A stretch of 64,000 nt of DNA, taken from assembly GCA_028386065.3 (NCBI GenBank), contig JAKUCV010003048.1, positions 166,682-230,681 on the forward strand, in the 5' to 3' direction. Source of the stretch: Turnera subulata (taxonomy: Eukaryota > Streptophyta > Magnoliopsida > Malpighiales > Passifloraceae). Positions 23,847-34,125 of this stretch are shown here, piece by piece. Below the pieces are notes generated by a model. That model was given only the letters and a program-made list of their open reading frames with translations, did no database searches and was not told the origin of the DNA. Position 1 is the stretch's first letter, and each line of letters begins with the position of its first letter. The translations under genes were made by a program, and so were the position numbers.

Positions 23847-25256
23847 TTAAGATTTCTCCCCACCACCAATGCTCTTCTCTAACTCTAATCCCGGTAGTTG
23901 CTCCTCCTTCTCACCCACCACATTACAATCCACCTGCTCCTGCAATAGTCGACCCTGTACCTCCTTAGAAACCGTATTTTGTGGAACAAAACTATCCTCC
24001 TCCTTCACCGTTGTACCTTTACTAACTTCTCCTTTTCCATCATCATGCACCCCCGCATCCTCCATACAAACATCAACATCAGTATTCATCGCACCAACAC
24101 CACCACTGCCGCTGAGACTAGCTCCGGCAACATCCGACCCTCCGTCACTCTCGTTCTCCGAAACATCCTCTACAACCTCCTCATTAGTATCCTCCACCGC
24201 CGCGACCCCACCACTTCTCCCGCCGTGTCCCGGCTGCTGCTGCTGCCTCTCCAAGAACTGCAACCTCCTCCTCAAATCCCCAACTTCCCTCTCCATCAAG
24301 AACAACCTCTCCTTCAGAGTAAGGTTCTCCTCCTCCAACTGCGCAATATGTGAGTCCTGATCATCCACCCTGTTCTCCAAGACATTACTGTACCCTGCTG
24401 CCCCGCCATACTCCCCGTAGTTGGGATAAATCATCTCGAACCTGCTCAAATCATGATCCAACCTCCTCTCCACCTCCACGTGCTCCTCCACATCACTCTC
24501 GCTCGATCCGTTCCCTTCCTCGTCCTCCTCCTCCTCGTTCCCGCCGTCTCCGGTGGGCGATGACCGGAGCCTGATCAGGCCTTTCATCGATCCATACCCA
24601 TCCACGCCCCACTCCTCCTTGGCCATGTCCCCTAAAACCTCCCTGGACGGGGAGAATATCGGGGTGGGGAGAACCGCCGGGGTCACGGGGCAGGGGGACA
24701 CAAGGGACGCGATTCCCCCTGATTTTTTAGCCCGGATGATAAACGACGTCGTGTTCCGCGGAGCGTAAGGGGCGAAGCGGTTGGTGTTAGGGTTAGGATT
24801 GTTGTTGTTGTTGTTGAACTTCTTCTTCGGGTGGTAATACTTCCTCGCCTTCATCCGGTTCTGACTCTGGAGATCGTTCAGGCTGGGCGGCTTGTAACCA
24901 CCTCCTCCTCCTCCGCCGGCGGCGGCGGACGGGAGGACGGCGGGGTTCTTGTGGATGACGGGTTTGACATTTTTGCCCTTCCAGTTGTTGGTCCTAGGCT
25001 TGGAAGGGACAAAGAAGCCGTTGTTGTTGTTGTTATTAAACATCATCTTGTTGGGGAGATCCTTTGGGGGCCAGGGATTGGTGTTGTAGCTGGCCCTCTG
25101 GTGGTGGATCGTCGGGTTTGGATTCGGGTTCGGGTTTGGGTTCATGATCTGGGGTGGCTGGGCAGAGTTCATTATCGGGGGAGGTTGACTCATCATCTGC
25201 GGCGGCATAGGCGGCGGTGCTGGTGCCTGGCTCAACATCTGCGACGGGTCGTTCAT
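23847..25256 (-). CDS. Single-exon plant protein, HEXIM-like segment order, function unknown
   Basis: The 469-codon uninterrupted ORF starts at the ATG ending at 25256, the first after a long leader. In order it has a Pro/Met/Gln- and Asn-rich N-terminus with NPNPNPNP and N6 tracts (1-80); a Gly run (114-120); a basic stretch RMKARKYYHPKKKF (134-147); APYAPRNTTSFIIRAKK (163-179); a conserved-looking Ser/Pro block PTPIFSPSREVLGDMAKEEW (197-216); an acidic run EEEEDEEGN (241-249); RRLDHDLSRFEMIYP (264-278); a coiled coil (302-340) with heptad leucines; Q4; and an acidic, low-complexity tail. There is no signal peptide or membrane segment. The basic/NTT/acidic/coiled-coil order recalls HEXIM, the P-TEFb inhibitor, but this is inference. 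The gene looks expressed: good codon content, leader, TATA box and no defects. Confidence 0.85.
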   Translation of the reverse strand: MNDPSQMLSQAPAPPPMPPQMMSQPPPIMNSAQPPQIMNPNPNPNPNPTIHHQRASYNTNPWPPKDLPNKMMFNNNNNNGFFVPSKPRTNNWKGKNVKPVIHKNPAVLPSAAAGGGGGGGYKPPSLNDLQSQNRMKARKYYHPKKKFNNNNNNPNPNTNRFAPYAPRNTTSFIIRAKKSGGIASLVSPCPVTPAVLPTPIFSPSREVLGDMAKEEWGVDGYGSMKGLIRLRSSPTGDGGNEEEEDEEGNGSSESDVEEHVEVERRLDHDLSRFEMIYPNYGEYGGAAGYSNVLENRVDDQDSHIAQLEEENLTLKERLFLMEREVGDLRRRLQFLERQQQQPGHGGRSGGVAAVEDTNEEVVEDVSENESDGGSDVAGASLSGSGGVGAMNTDVDVCMEDAGVHDDGKGEVSKGTTVKEEDSFVPQNTVSKEVQGRLLQEQVDCNVVGEKEEQLPGLELEKSIGGGEKS

Positions 25257-25288
25257 TTCTCCTTTTTTTTTTTTGCCCCTTTATATAG

Positions 25289-25298
25289 AAAACCCTAA
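25289..25298 (-). promoter_or_regulatory. Telo-box in the leader of the minus-strand gene
   Basis: AAACCCTAA sits about 35 bases upstream of the start codon. Telo-boxes are common near start sites of plant growth and translation genes. Confidence 0.4.
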
Positions 25299-25589
25299 AC
25301 CCGTTTGCCAAAATAGGATGAATCAAGTCGGACCAGATCCGAAAGTTAAAACCGAAACCAACCAAATCAGAGGAGAGAATAAATAAGAGAGTGTGTAGAG
25401 AAGAGTAAATCTAAATTATGATTCGTTTAAGGAGGATTGCTCCAATATTTTGGATCCTGATTTTCTTGATGATTAGTTTTTTTAAAGAGAGAATTCTAGA
25501 GCGAGAGAACGTTTCAAAGTTTTTGAAGACCTTTTCTTCTCTATGTTGTATTTTTGTACGTTAAGTGGAAACAGGGAGGGGCAGGGTTA

Positions 25590-25597
25590 TATTTATA
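25590..25597 (-). promoter_or_regulatory. Candidate TATA box for the gene at 23847-25256
   Basis: On the minus strand, CTATAAATA about 335 bases upstream of the ATG gives a predicted leader of about 300 bases. Confidence 0.5.
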
Positions 25598-25750
25598 GTG
25601 GTGGAAGGAGGGGGTAATGGCGGTTGGATGGGAGGAAACGGACGGTCAAGATGAGGGGTTACGTGGAGGGATTTGAGGGTGACGATGAGGGTTTTTGGGT
25701 TGTGTGATGCTTTTCTAGTTTTAGGGGGGGATAAGATGGGGGGTGAGTTT

Positions 25751-25848
25751 GCAATTTGGACCTTTTGGTTTTGACAAATTATTATTATTATTATAAAATG
25801 CAATTTGGTCCTTTTGGTTTTCACAAATTATTATTATTATCATAAAAC
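25751..25848. repeat. 49-bp tandem duplication upstream of the minus-strand gene
   Basis: Two copies of GCAATTTGGNCCTTTTGG followed by an ATT-repeat run and ATAAAA start at 25751 and 25800 and differ at only a few bases. Confidence 0.85.
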
Positions 25849-25989
25849 GACGCCGCACGGCCGGATGGGAGCATATTATATATTCCTAGAAATAAAAAGA
25901 ATGTTCTTAGAAATCAAGGAAATTTGCTTCGTTGTCGGCAAATTAGTTTTCCACAGTAAGTTTAGCATCTTTGACAGAAATTTTTCCAT

Positions 25990-27366
25990 TTTTTCTATTT
26001 TTTATTATTGAATCTTCTTTTCTTTTACAGTCTTGGATTGCATGGGAAGGTAAATGTAATGATACTATTCTTGGTAATATTTTATTTTAACGGACACAAA
26101 AAAAAGTGGCACCGCAACAATATGTTTGTACAAGTAATTTGTCTTCTTCAAAAAAAAATTATAAATCTTACAAATAAGTTATCCTTTCTCTCTCTTGTAC
26201 TGTTTTCTATTCTCTAGAACTTCTACTTCTTCCTTTCCAGATCTAAGATTTAGGGTTTAACTAATAGTGAGCCCTAAATCTTTATAAATCTTTGCCTTTC
26301 TTTTCTTTTATTCTAAATAAGTGGTAGATTTCTATTGTTTTAGTGGCAACTTATCTCTATTCTTTAGAGTAGCTTTTTTTATGCTCCTCATGATAATACA
26401 CAGTGGTTACAACAGCCATGTTCTTAAGATATGGGTAGAAATTTCTCTGTTTCTTTTGCAGGCAATGAAGATTTTCCTCTCTCTAGTTATTATGCCTTTG
26501 TTGACAGATAATTTGGGACTTGTGTTGCCTCAATTTGCCTCCACTTCTTTGGATCTGGTTTCCTCTGAAACTATTATAAGTTTCAATTATAATCTTCATG
26601 TTATAGGATCAGCTGCCATGGAGTTTTTGGATGTTGGCTTTGTAATATATTTAGATAGTTTTCTACTCTACCTGCCTCATGTGCTGAGGACTCTTTGTGT
26701 ACTGTTACTTGGTTGAATGATATGAATCTGTCCCTTTCATAAAAAAAAAAAAAAAAAAGTTATAATTTGCCAAAATCAATTTAGCATAGTTTTTAGTATC
26801 TTAAAAAAATATAGCATAGTTTTTCTGACCAAAGAAATATATAGCAGAGTCTTATGAATATTTTCTACAGGAAACTATTATAACGAATTGACCTAGCTAG
26901 AAGGAAGATGAGTCATGGTCTTGACGAATTAATGGTGGTTTAAATTGAAGATGCTGGAATTGGTGTGGTGTGGTGTGCTTCCGTCAGCTGACTTACATGG
27001 TTTTCGTTTCTTCTCATAAAATGAAAACTTGCATATTTAAATATATTTCACTACTCTCGTGACTCATGCCAACATCTATAAATTTATCAATAAGCTTGTA
27101 AACTACAGGTCTTCACCATTCCAATCCAACCTTTATTAACTAATATCTTTAAATTTTAGGCTGCAAAGTACTCTTGCAAGGCTATACATACATGTGGTTG
27201 GTATGAGAGATTGATTTAATAGTCAGACGGGATACTCTTTTAGAGTAAAAGAATAGAACCTCAAAAGAAAAGAAATGGGGCAAAAAGTTATTATTCCTGT
27301 GTGTGTACAGTACCATAGAGCTTTTTCTTTCAGTTTGGATATTGTGCAGGAAATGAGAGTAGCAGG
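25990..27366. repeat. Left half of tandem duplication copy A
   Basis: This half matches 40306-41070 nearly base for base. Examples are GGTAATATTTTATTTTAACG, AGCATAGTTTTTAGTATCTT and the GAAACTATTATAACGAATTG block. A 600-bp poly-A-tailed insertion at 26158-26757 is absent from copy B. The match ends at the hAT-like element. Confidence 0.88.
26158..26757 (+). mobile_element. Retroposed insertion with poly-A tail
   Basis: The insertion is present in copy A only. Copy B reads straight through at CTTCAAAAAAAAAAGTTATAA. It ends with about 17 A after TCTGTCCCTTTCAT, as LINE 3' ends and processed transcripts do. No intact ORF is present. It is probably a 5'-truncated LINE 3' end; a processed transcript is the alternative. 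Confidence 0.65.
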
Positions 27367-28090
27367 TAGGTGTGTAAACGAGCCGAGTCGAGTCGAGTAG
27401 TGTCGTGCTCGACTCGAGCTCGTTAAGGAAAATACGAGCTCGGTCGAGCTTCTATATTTGAGCTCAAACTCGAGCTCGTTAGGTTTTGCTGGTACTCGAG
27501 CTCGACTCGTTAAGGCTCGTTAAGTAGTCGTTAGACCTTGATTTCTTCTAACAAGTGCCCCTCCGGCCTAAGCCTTGAGTTCTTCCAACAAGTGCCCCTC
27601 CGACCATTGTTTTTTCTTTGAGCAACAATGCTGCCACAACAAGCATAACCCGTTGATTTAAGTTCTTTAAATCAACAAGTGGGAGGCTGAATTGAAAGAG
27701 AGAAGAGAAAGATGTGAGTTAAGTTCTTACCCAATTGTTTCGTCTCGTGTCGACTTCACCAGTGCAGAAAAGGGAGATCTTGGGAGGAGGGAACATGGGA
27801 GGAAAGAAACCATGGTGGTTTGTGGTGACTGTCAAATGGGTGGGTGGTGTCCAATCGGTGGCTTTCTGGATTTGGTGGGGGAAGGAGAAAATAAAAGAAT
27901 TAGGGATTCAATTTCAAAGTTGGAATTGAGGATTTTACTTTGTGGTTGGGCAGGGGTTTAACATTTTTAGTAACCTTTTTTATTCTCATGAAAGAGAAAG
28001 ACGTTTAGTAACTTTAAGTTTAGTATCTTTCCTTAATCGGTGTTTAGTATTTTTAGTTACAAAACTTAAAAGTTGATGGAAAAAAGAAGC

Positions 28091-30772
28091 TGAGACGCCC
28101 CGACCCGAATTTACCGTTATTCACAGTAAACACGTGGGACCAAATACTATTACAGAAACCACACCAGTAAATTCAACCAACAATATATTACAGAACCAGT
28201 TCAAGTCACCGACACACGGAGACATTATTACATCAAACAACTAAAGCAGAAAGACAAATACAAACAGCAGCAGCGGAAGACTTAACACAACGCAATAACA
28301 TATAGTAGTAATGCATCGCGGGGTGGATCCGGGACTGGCAGAGGGTGCGCCACAGCTAACCTCGATCGTACCTGTACTACGCACAGACCAATCGACGTAA
28401 CCGGGTCACGTAGGCGAGGGGTGAGTCCGAAGTGCTCACCGGGTAAAATCCATAAGTAAAGACAAATATGCAGGCAACCAAAAATAACCAAGTCACAAAG
28501 AAACAAACAGAAGTTCATACCACTTACCAGAAAGTATACCGTGTTATCCTAGACACACTATCCGATTTATTAGCAGGGCCCCTATCACTAGTTAAATGTT
28601 GGCCGTCGCCAGGTAGCCGATCTAGCTAGACCCAGGGCACTCCCCGTAACCAAATCAACAAACCGGCACTGCCAGGGAACGGACACCAAGCACACTTCCC
28701 CCAGTGCCAAAATAATAACCAGGTACAGACAGGGAGCGGACACCAAGCACATCTCCCCCAGCACCAAATAACAAAACAGCACTACCATCAGGCTGTACCA
28801 ACATTTAACCATGATACTAAACGTCTAAGTGATTTCCTTTTATTATTGAGCTCATATCCTGTTGTCCAAACTTTACTAATCAACCCGAGCAGGCTCTCGG
28901 CCTCTCCGCTCGACCAAGATACTAAACAATTCAATAGCAATATTCCCGGTACCCAGTATGATCATTAATAATATTTAATTCAACAAACTCATAACATCGA
29001 TATCAACAGCAAGCAGCACAATCACAGCAAACCATTAACAAACCATTCACAGCCATAATAGTAGTATCATACCAGCAAAAACAATCCACAATAACAAACA
29101 GCAACTTGGTATTATAGGCAACATATTCATATTTACTTATCCTACCTTAGCCGATAAATTCTTCGGGGATCTCGTCTACCGGTTCTGGTTCTTCGTGCTC
29201 GTTCACGTTACCAGCTCCTATTAACAAACATATAATTACACAGATGCACAATAAATATGATATGCAAATGACTACAATCCTGTTACCCGTAGCCAATTGA
29301 TATTCGGTATAAATATTATTATTTATTTTTTAAAAAAAATTATTTGTATTTTCTTTCTCCACAATTAATACATCGTATATATACATATTCCGGATATTAT
29401 TCTTTGATAATATCCTTTCCAGAAATATTATCTATACTATAGGGTATCTTCCATTTTAGTATATCTTTTTCCAAAATAATTATGTAATTTATATACGTAA
29501 GTACTTTGCTTAAATCCCATGTATGTGTTATTATTATTTCTATTATTTCCCATAATTTCGTTATTTTCCCCGAGTCATAATTAAGTATATATTTATATAT
29601 ATATATATATCAATTTCTTGTATTTAGTTAAATTAATTTGGCCAAATAGTTCAAGCCCAGGTCCAAGGCTATGAGTCCATCAGGTTCAGCCCAAGCCCAG
29701 GTGTCCAGATCCAAGACACCCAAGCCAGGCCCGACCCAGCCCATGGTTAGACCCATCGCGGATCTGGGTCGTCCTCTATGCAAACGGGTCAAACCCAATC
29801 ACAAATGGGTTGCTCACTTGTGTGGGTTGACGGCGGCGGCGCGAGCTGGAGCAGGCGAAGGCGAGGGTGGCGATGCGAGGAGACGGCGACGAGCAGAACG
29901 GCGGCTTAAGGAGAGGAAGACGCTGCAGCTGTTAGTGTGCGACTCGGTCGTCTCAGTTGTGGATCGTCGTGCGTGGAGAGGAAAGCGGGGCAGCAAGGAT
30001 CGGAGGTGACGACGACTTTAGGCGGCGGCGAAGAGGTAGGGAGGAGAAGACGGCGTGACGATGACGGTGATGACTCAGGTGGCAGCAGTGCTGGTTGGTT
30101 GTGAGGTGGTGTCGGCAGTGGTGGGGTGGCGGTATGGTGGTGGTCTCGAGTTCACGGGTTGGTTTCTCTTTTTCTTTTTTTTTTTCCTATCTTTTCTGGT
30201 TTTGTGAACTGGAAATAACACTGGGTGGTTTGGATTTTGCAGAGAAACTGGGTAGAGGTAGAGGAAGGATTGAAAACTGGGTATAGTTTTTGGTTTACAA
30301 GTGATGAGCAGAAGGCTGCTTTTTATAGACAGACAAAGCTGGGGTGTAGAGGAGAAGCTGGGTTTCTTCCTTCTCAGGGAAGGAGAAGCTTGTCGGGGGC
30401 AGCGTCTAGGTGAAGAAGAAGCTTCACAGGTGGCGGTGTGAACGGAAGAAAAATGAGGTGCAAGCGTGTGGTGCACTCTCAAACGGGTATTGTCCGGACC
30501 AACAAATAACTAAAATACCCACTTAACTTTATTTCTGGTCCGTTCTTTTAAGGTTAAACCCGACTTTTCTTAAGTTTCCTGGACCCAAAAAATACCAACT
30601 TTGTTCCGTAAAATCCGCAAAGAAATCTAGAACGTGGGACAAGAGTCGGTTTTAGAATCCGATGCATAATTTTTCTTAAAATAATTTCCCAAGATTATTT
30701 TTACACGGTAAATTACTGTACAAAGCCTTTTACAGTCCCGATAAATATATAAAATTTATCCGGGCTGTTAAA
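28091..30772 (-). repeat. LTR (3') of the minus-strand Gypsy
   Basis: About 2.68 kb. On the minus strand it starts TTTAACAGCCCGG (a change from TGTAACAGCCCGG) and ends GGCGTCTCA. It contains a GC-rich exon-like block, a splice-donor-like site near 29825 and a mini-exon at 29146-29217. Confidence 0.92.
29146..29217 (-). other. Mini-exon-like segment in the Gypsy LTR
   Basis: An acceptor-like TTAATAG precedes GAGCTGGTAAC. The frame reads AGNVNEHEEPEPVDEIPEEF-IG and stops. GGCTAAG|GT follows as donor. The same structure occurs in the other LTR of this element (36483-36554) and, diverged, in the plus-strand Gypsy (45528-45606 and 60339-60417). Confidence 0.5.
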
Positions 30773-30783
30773 GTCTTCCCCCC

Positions 30784-31194
30784 TTAAGGAATTTCGTCCC
30801 TGAAATTCATTCCCGATTCTGAGAAAAGATGTGGATACTGAGAACGCATGTGTTCTCCGACTTCCCATGTGGATTCATTAGCAGAATGCTTGCTCCATTT
30901 GACCTTAACCATAGGAATGGTGCGTTTCCTTAACTGTCGCACTTCCCGGGCAAGAATCCGTTCCGGTTCTTCTGTATAGGTAAGATCTTCTGCAACTTCA
31001 ACATCAACTAGTGTCACAACATGACTAGGATCTGAACGATACCTCTTTAGCATTGAGACGTGGAACACGTCATGTATACGTGACAGCTCATCAGGCAACG
31101 ACAACCTGTAAGCCAAAGGTCCAATCTTCCCAACAATCTCATATGGTCCAATATATCGTGGACTCAACTTCCCTCTTTTACCGAATCTGATCAC
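30784..31194 (-). pseudogene. Gypsy integrase C-terminus with chromodomain-like tail
   Basis: This continues the integrase in another frame: [20 protein letters not shown] and [13 protein letters not shown] are the GPY/F module. [32 protein letters not shown] and MRSQYPHLF form a chromodomain-like end that steers insertion to particular chromatin. A frameshift near 31195-31230 separates it from the upstream integrase. The stop lies just before the purine tract. Confidence 0.8.
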
Positions 31195-33520
31195 ACCTTT
31201 CCAAGGTGCAACTCTAAGAAGACCTTCTCACCAACGTTATACTCCATCTCATGTCGGTGTTTGTCGGCATAACTCTTCTGCCTATCTTGAGCAGCTCTCA
31301 TGCACTGCTTCACTGTCTGGATTTTATCCTCTGTTTGCTTGACCAAGTCCGGACCAATGATCATTCTTAAACCTTCTTCATCCCAACAAACCGGACTTCT
31401 ACACTTCCTTCCATAAAGAGCTTCAAAAGGCGGCATTCCAATACTGGAATGATAGCTATTGTTGTAGGCAAACTCGGCCAAAGGCAAGTATTTGTCCCAA
31501 CTCCCACTGAAGTTGAGTACACAAGCCCTAAGTATATCCTCTAGCGTCTGTATAGTTCTTTCAGACTGTCCATCTGTCTGTGGATGAAAAGCAGTACTGA
31601 AGCTCAGCTTTGTTCCCAATGCTGTTTGTAAACTCTTCCAGAAATGTGACGTGAATCTGGGATCTCTGTCCGAGACTATGGACTTTGGAATACCATGTAG
31701 TCTCACAATCTCAGTAACATACTTCTTTGCTAATGTGTCCATGATGTCGGTTTGGCGGATAGGAAGGAAATGAGCTGATTTTGTTAATCGGTCTATAATG
31801 ACCCAAATAGCATCATGTTGCTTCCGGGTCATCGGTAACCCAACCACAAAATCCTTGGTGATCATCTCCCATTTCCACTCTGGTACCGACAGCAAACGCA
31901 TTTTGCCAGCTGGAGCTTGATGCTCGGCCTTCACTTGCTGGCAAGTAATGCATCTTGTAACATACTCAGCTACGTCATTCTTCATACGAGGCCACCAATA
32001 ATGGCTCTTCAGATCTTGATACATCTTGGTACTTCCAGGATGCATTGCGTATGGTGTCATATGTCCTTCTTCAAGAATCCGATTAAGTAAATTACCGACG
32101 TTGGGTACACATATCCATTTCCCAAACATCAGTGCACCATCTTCGGCTATGCAAAACTGGTCCTTTTTCCCGGTACTTACTCCTTTCTTTAGCTTGATCA
32201 GGTCGGGATCTCCATCTTGTAACTCTACTATCCATCCTCTTAGGTTAGACTTGACACTCATGTGTGCCAGTAAGGCTCCAGTGTCATCAACTGCCAAGTC
32301 AAATTCCAACTTCCTTAACTCGATAAGTGAGGATATTGAGTAGTTAGTGGAAGCATCTTCTGGCTGTCTCCAGCTCAACGCGTCAGATACTACATTAGCC
32401 TTTCCTGGGTGATACTCGATGGTACAATCATAATCGTTAAGCAACTCAACCCAGCATCTTTGTCGCAGGTTAAGCTCTTTTTGAGTCATGATGTACTTAA
32501 GACTCTTATGATCGGTGAAGATCCGACACTTCTCTCCAAATAAATAGTGTCTCCAAATCTTTAGAGCCAAGATCATAGCTGCCATCTCTAAATCATGCGT
32601 CGGGTAGTTCTTTTCATGAGGCCTTAGTTGTCTAGATGCATAAGTAATTACTCGACCTTCTTGCATCAGCACAGCTCCTAAGCCAAGACCTGATGCATCA
32701 CAGAACAACAGATATTCCACTTCTAGCTTTGGCACTGTTAAGACTGGTGCCATGGTTAGCTTCTTCTTAAGCTCTTCAAAACTCCGTTGGCATTCTGGAC
32801 TCCAAACAAAAGCTTGTTCTTTCCTTAGTAGCTTGGTCATGGGACTAGCTATTAAGGAAAAATCTTCAATAAACCTTCGATAATATCCTGCAAGACCAAG
32901 AAAACTCCTGACTTCGGACACATTCTTAGGAGGCTCCCACTCCAAAACGGCTTTGACTTTGGCTGGATCAACCTTTATTCCATCCCCGCTTACTACATGT
33001 CCGAGGAAGGAAAATTCTCCAAGCCAAAATTCACACTTGCTGAACTTGACATATAGTTGCTTCTCCCGTTATCTCTAAAGCACTATCCTCAAATGCTCTT
33101 CATGCTCTTCCTTGTTCTTAGAGTAGATGAGGATATCATCGATAAAAACCACAACAAATTTATCCAGAAACTCATTCAGCACCAAGTGCATCAAGCACAT
33201 GAATACTGCCGGTGCATTGGTCAAACCAAAAGGTACCACTGTGAATTCAAAGTGGCCATACCGAGTGCGAAAAGCTGTCTTCGGTATGTCTTCTTCACAA
33301 TCTTGATCTAGTGGTAGCCTGATCGGAGATCAATCTTTGAAAATACCGTGGCTCCTTGAAGCTGATCGAAAAGATCATCGATCCTTGGTAACAGGTACTT
33401 GTTCTTGACCGTCACCTTATTTTACTGACGATAGGTCTGATGAACCCTTTTTTCCAGTAGTTCTTCTAGTTGCTTCTTCAGCTCTTGAAGCTCCGTTGGT
33501 GCCATCCTATATGGTGCCAT
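31191..33520 (-). pseudogene. Gypsy pol: RT remnant, RNase H, integrase
   Basis: The first part (33520-32946) is RT with frameshifts and a deletion of about 72 bp near 33420, compared with the sister copy at 56607-57042; it removes the block between the GFIRP and YRQINK regions. From 32945 a 584-codon frame is open. It holds the RT thumb, RNase H ([12 protein letters not shown] at about 81-92, with E near 120 and D near 144) and the integrase zinc region (H near 295 and 302, C-x2-C near 331-334). The DDE core residues are all present: D near 365 (MITKDFVVG), D near 426 (IVSDRDPRF) and E near 462 (DGQSERTIQ). Integrase chemistry looks intact in this part, but the enzyme cannot be made from one frame. 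Confidence 0.87.
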
Positions 33521-34125
33521 CTAGATAGGTGTAACTCCAGGTACAAGCTCGATGGTATACTCAACTACTCTGTCGGGCGACAATCCTGGTAGATCATCTG
33601 GAAACACGTCAATGAACTCCTTCACTACTGGTAAATCTTCCGGGGTAGGATCCTGTGTTTCTTCACCTGTGATGTTAGACAACAAGGCGTTCAGACCATT
33701 CGGCTTCATTTCGTAGTCCTGGGTAGCAGAGATGCTACAGGTGGTTGCAGCTCTCCCTATACCGGACAAGACAATTGACCGATCCTCGGTGGATGTTAGC
33801 GTCACTTGCTTAGCTCGGCAGTCCACCAAAGCTCGATACTTCGACAACAAATCCATGCCCAGTATTATATCAAATCCTCCCATGTTTATAACATTGAGTT
33901 GGCAAGGAAAGTTTCATTCCCGTACACCAACGGTACATTTTTACAAACTCTATCTAGCCTTACTATGATGCCTACGGGTAACCTAACCCTCATTGGCTTT
34001 TCTAGCGGCACATCTTCACAGTTATGTTGTATAGCATATGTTTGAGCAATAAAGGAATGCGTAGCTCTTGGATCAACTAATGTGAATGCAATATTATTAT
34101 GTACTATAAAGATCCCTGCTATCAC
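33521..34125 (-). pseudogene. Gypsy protease region
   Basis: The catalytic motif appears as LVDPRATHSFIA. The usual residue after D-P is glycine (DPGATH, as in the sister copy near 47960), so the active-site loop is altered. The second conserved block MGGFDIILGMDLLSKYRALV follows after a frame change. The frame to gag is broken by a TAA at the junction. The region runs into the RT start. Confidence 0.8.

Noticed and set aside
24831..25298. Plus-strand frames opposite the 469-codon gene
   Set aside because: Shadows of a strongly biased minus-strand gene (GGN/AAC repeats read backwards).
26321..26716. 131-codon frame in the poly-A-tailed insertion
   Set aside because: The insert looks like a 3' UTR/retroposed end; the frame has no motif and no second copy supports it.
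27692..27961. 89-codon frame inside the hAT-like element
   Set aside because: No transposase or other domain; it lies between repeats in non-coding element DNA.
29671..30482. Long open frames on both strands in the GC-rich part of the Gypsy LTR (also 37017-37825, 44187-44838, 59013-59665)
   Set aside because: They follow base composition, occur in several frames, and are not conserved as protein between the LTR copies. Only the EEPEP mini-exon shows a coding-like pattern.
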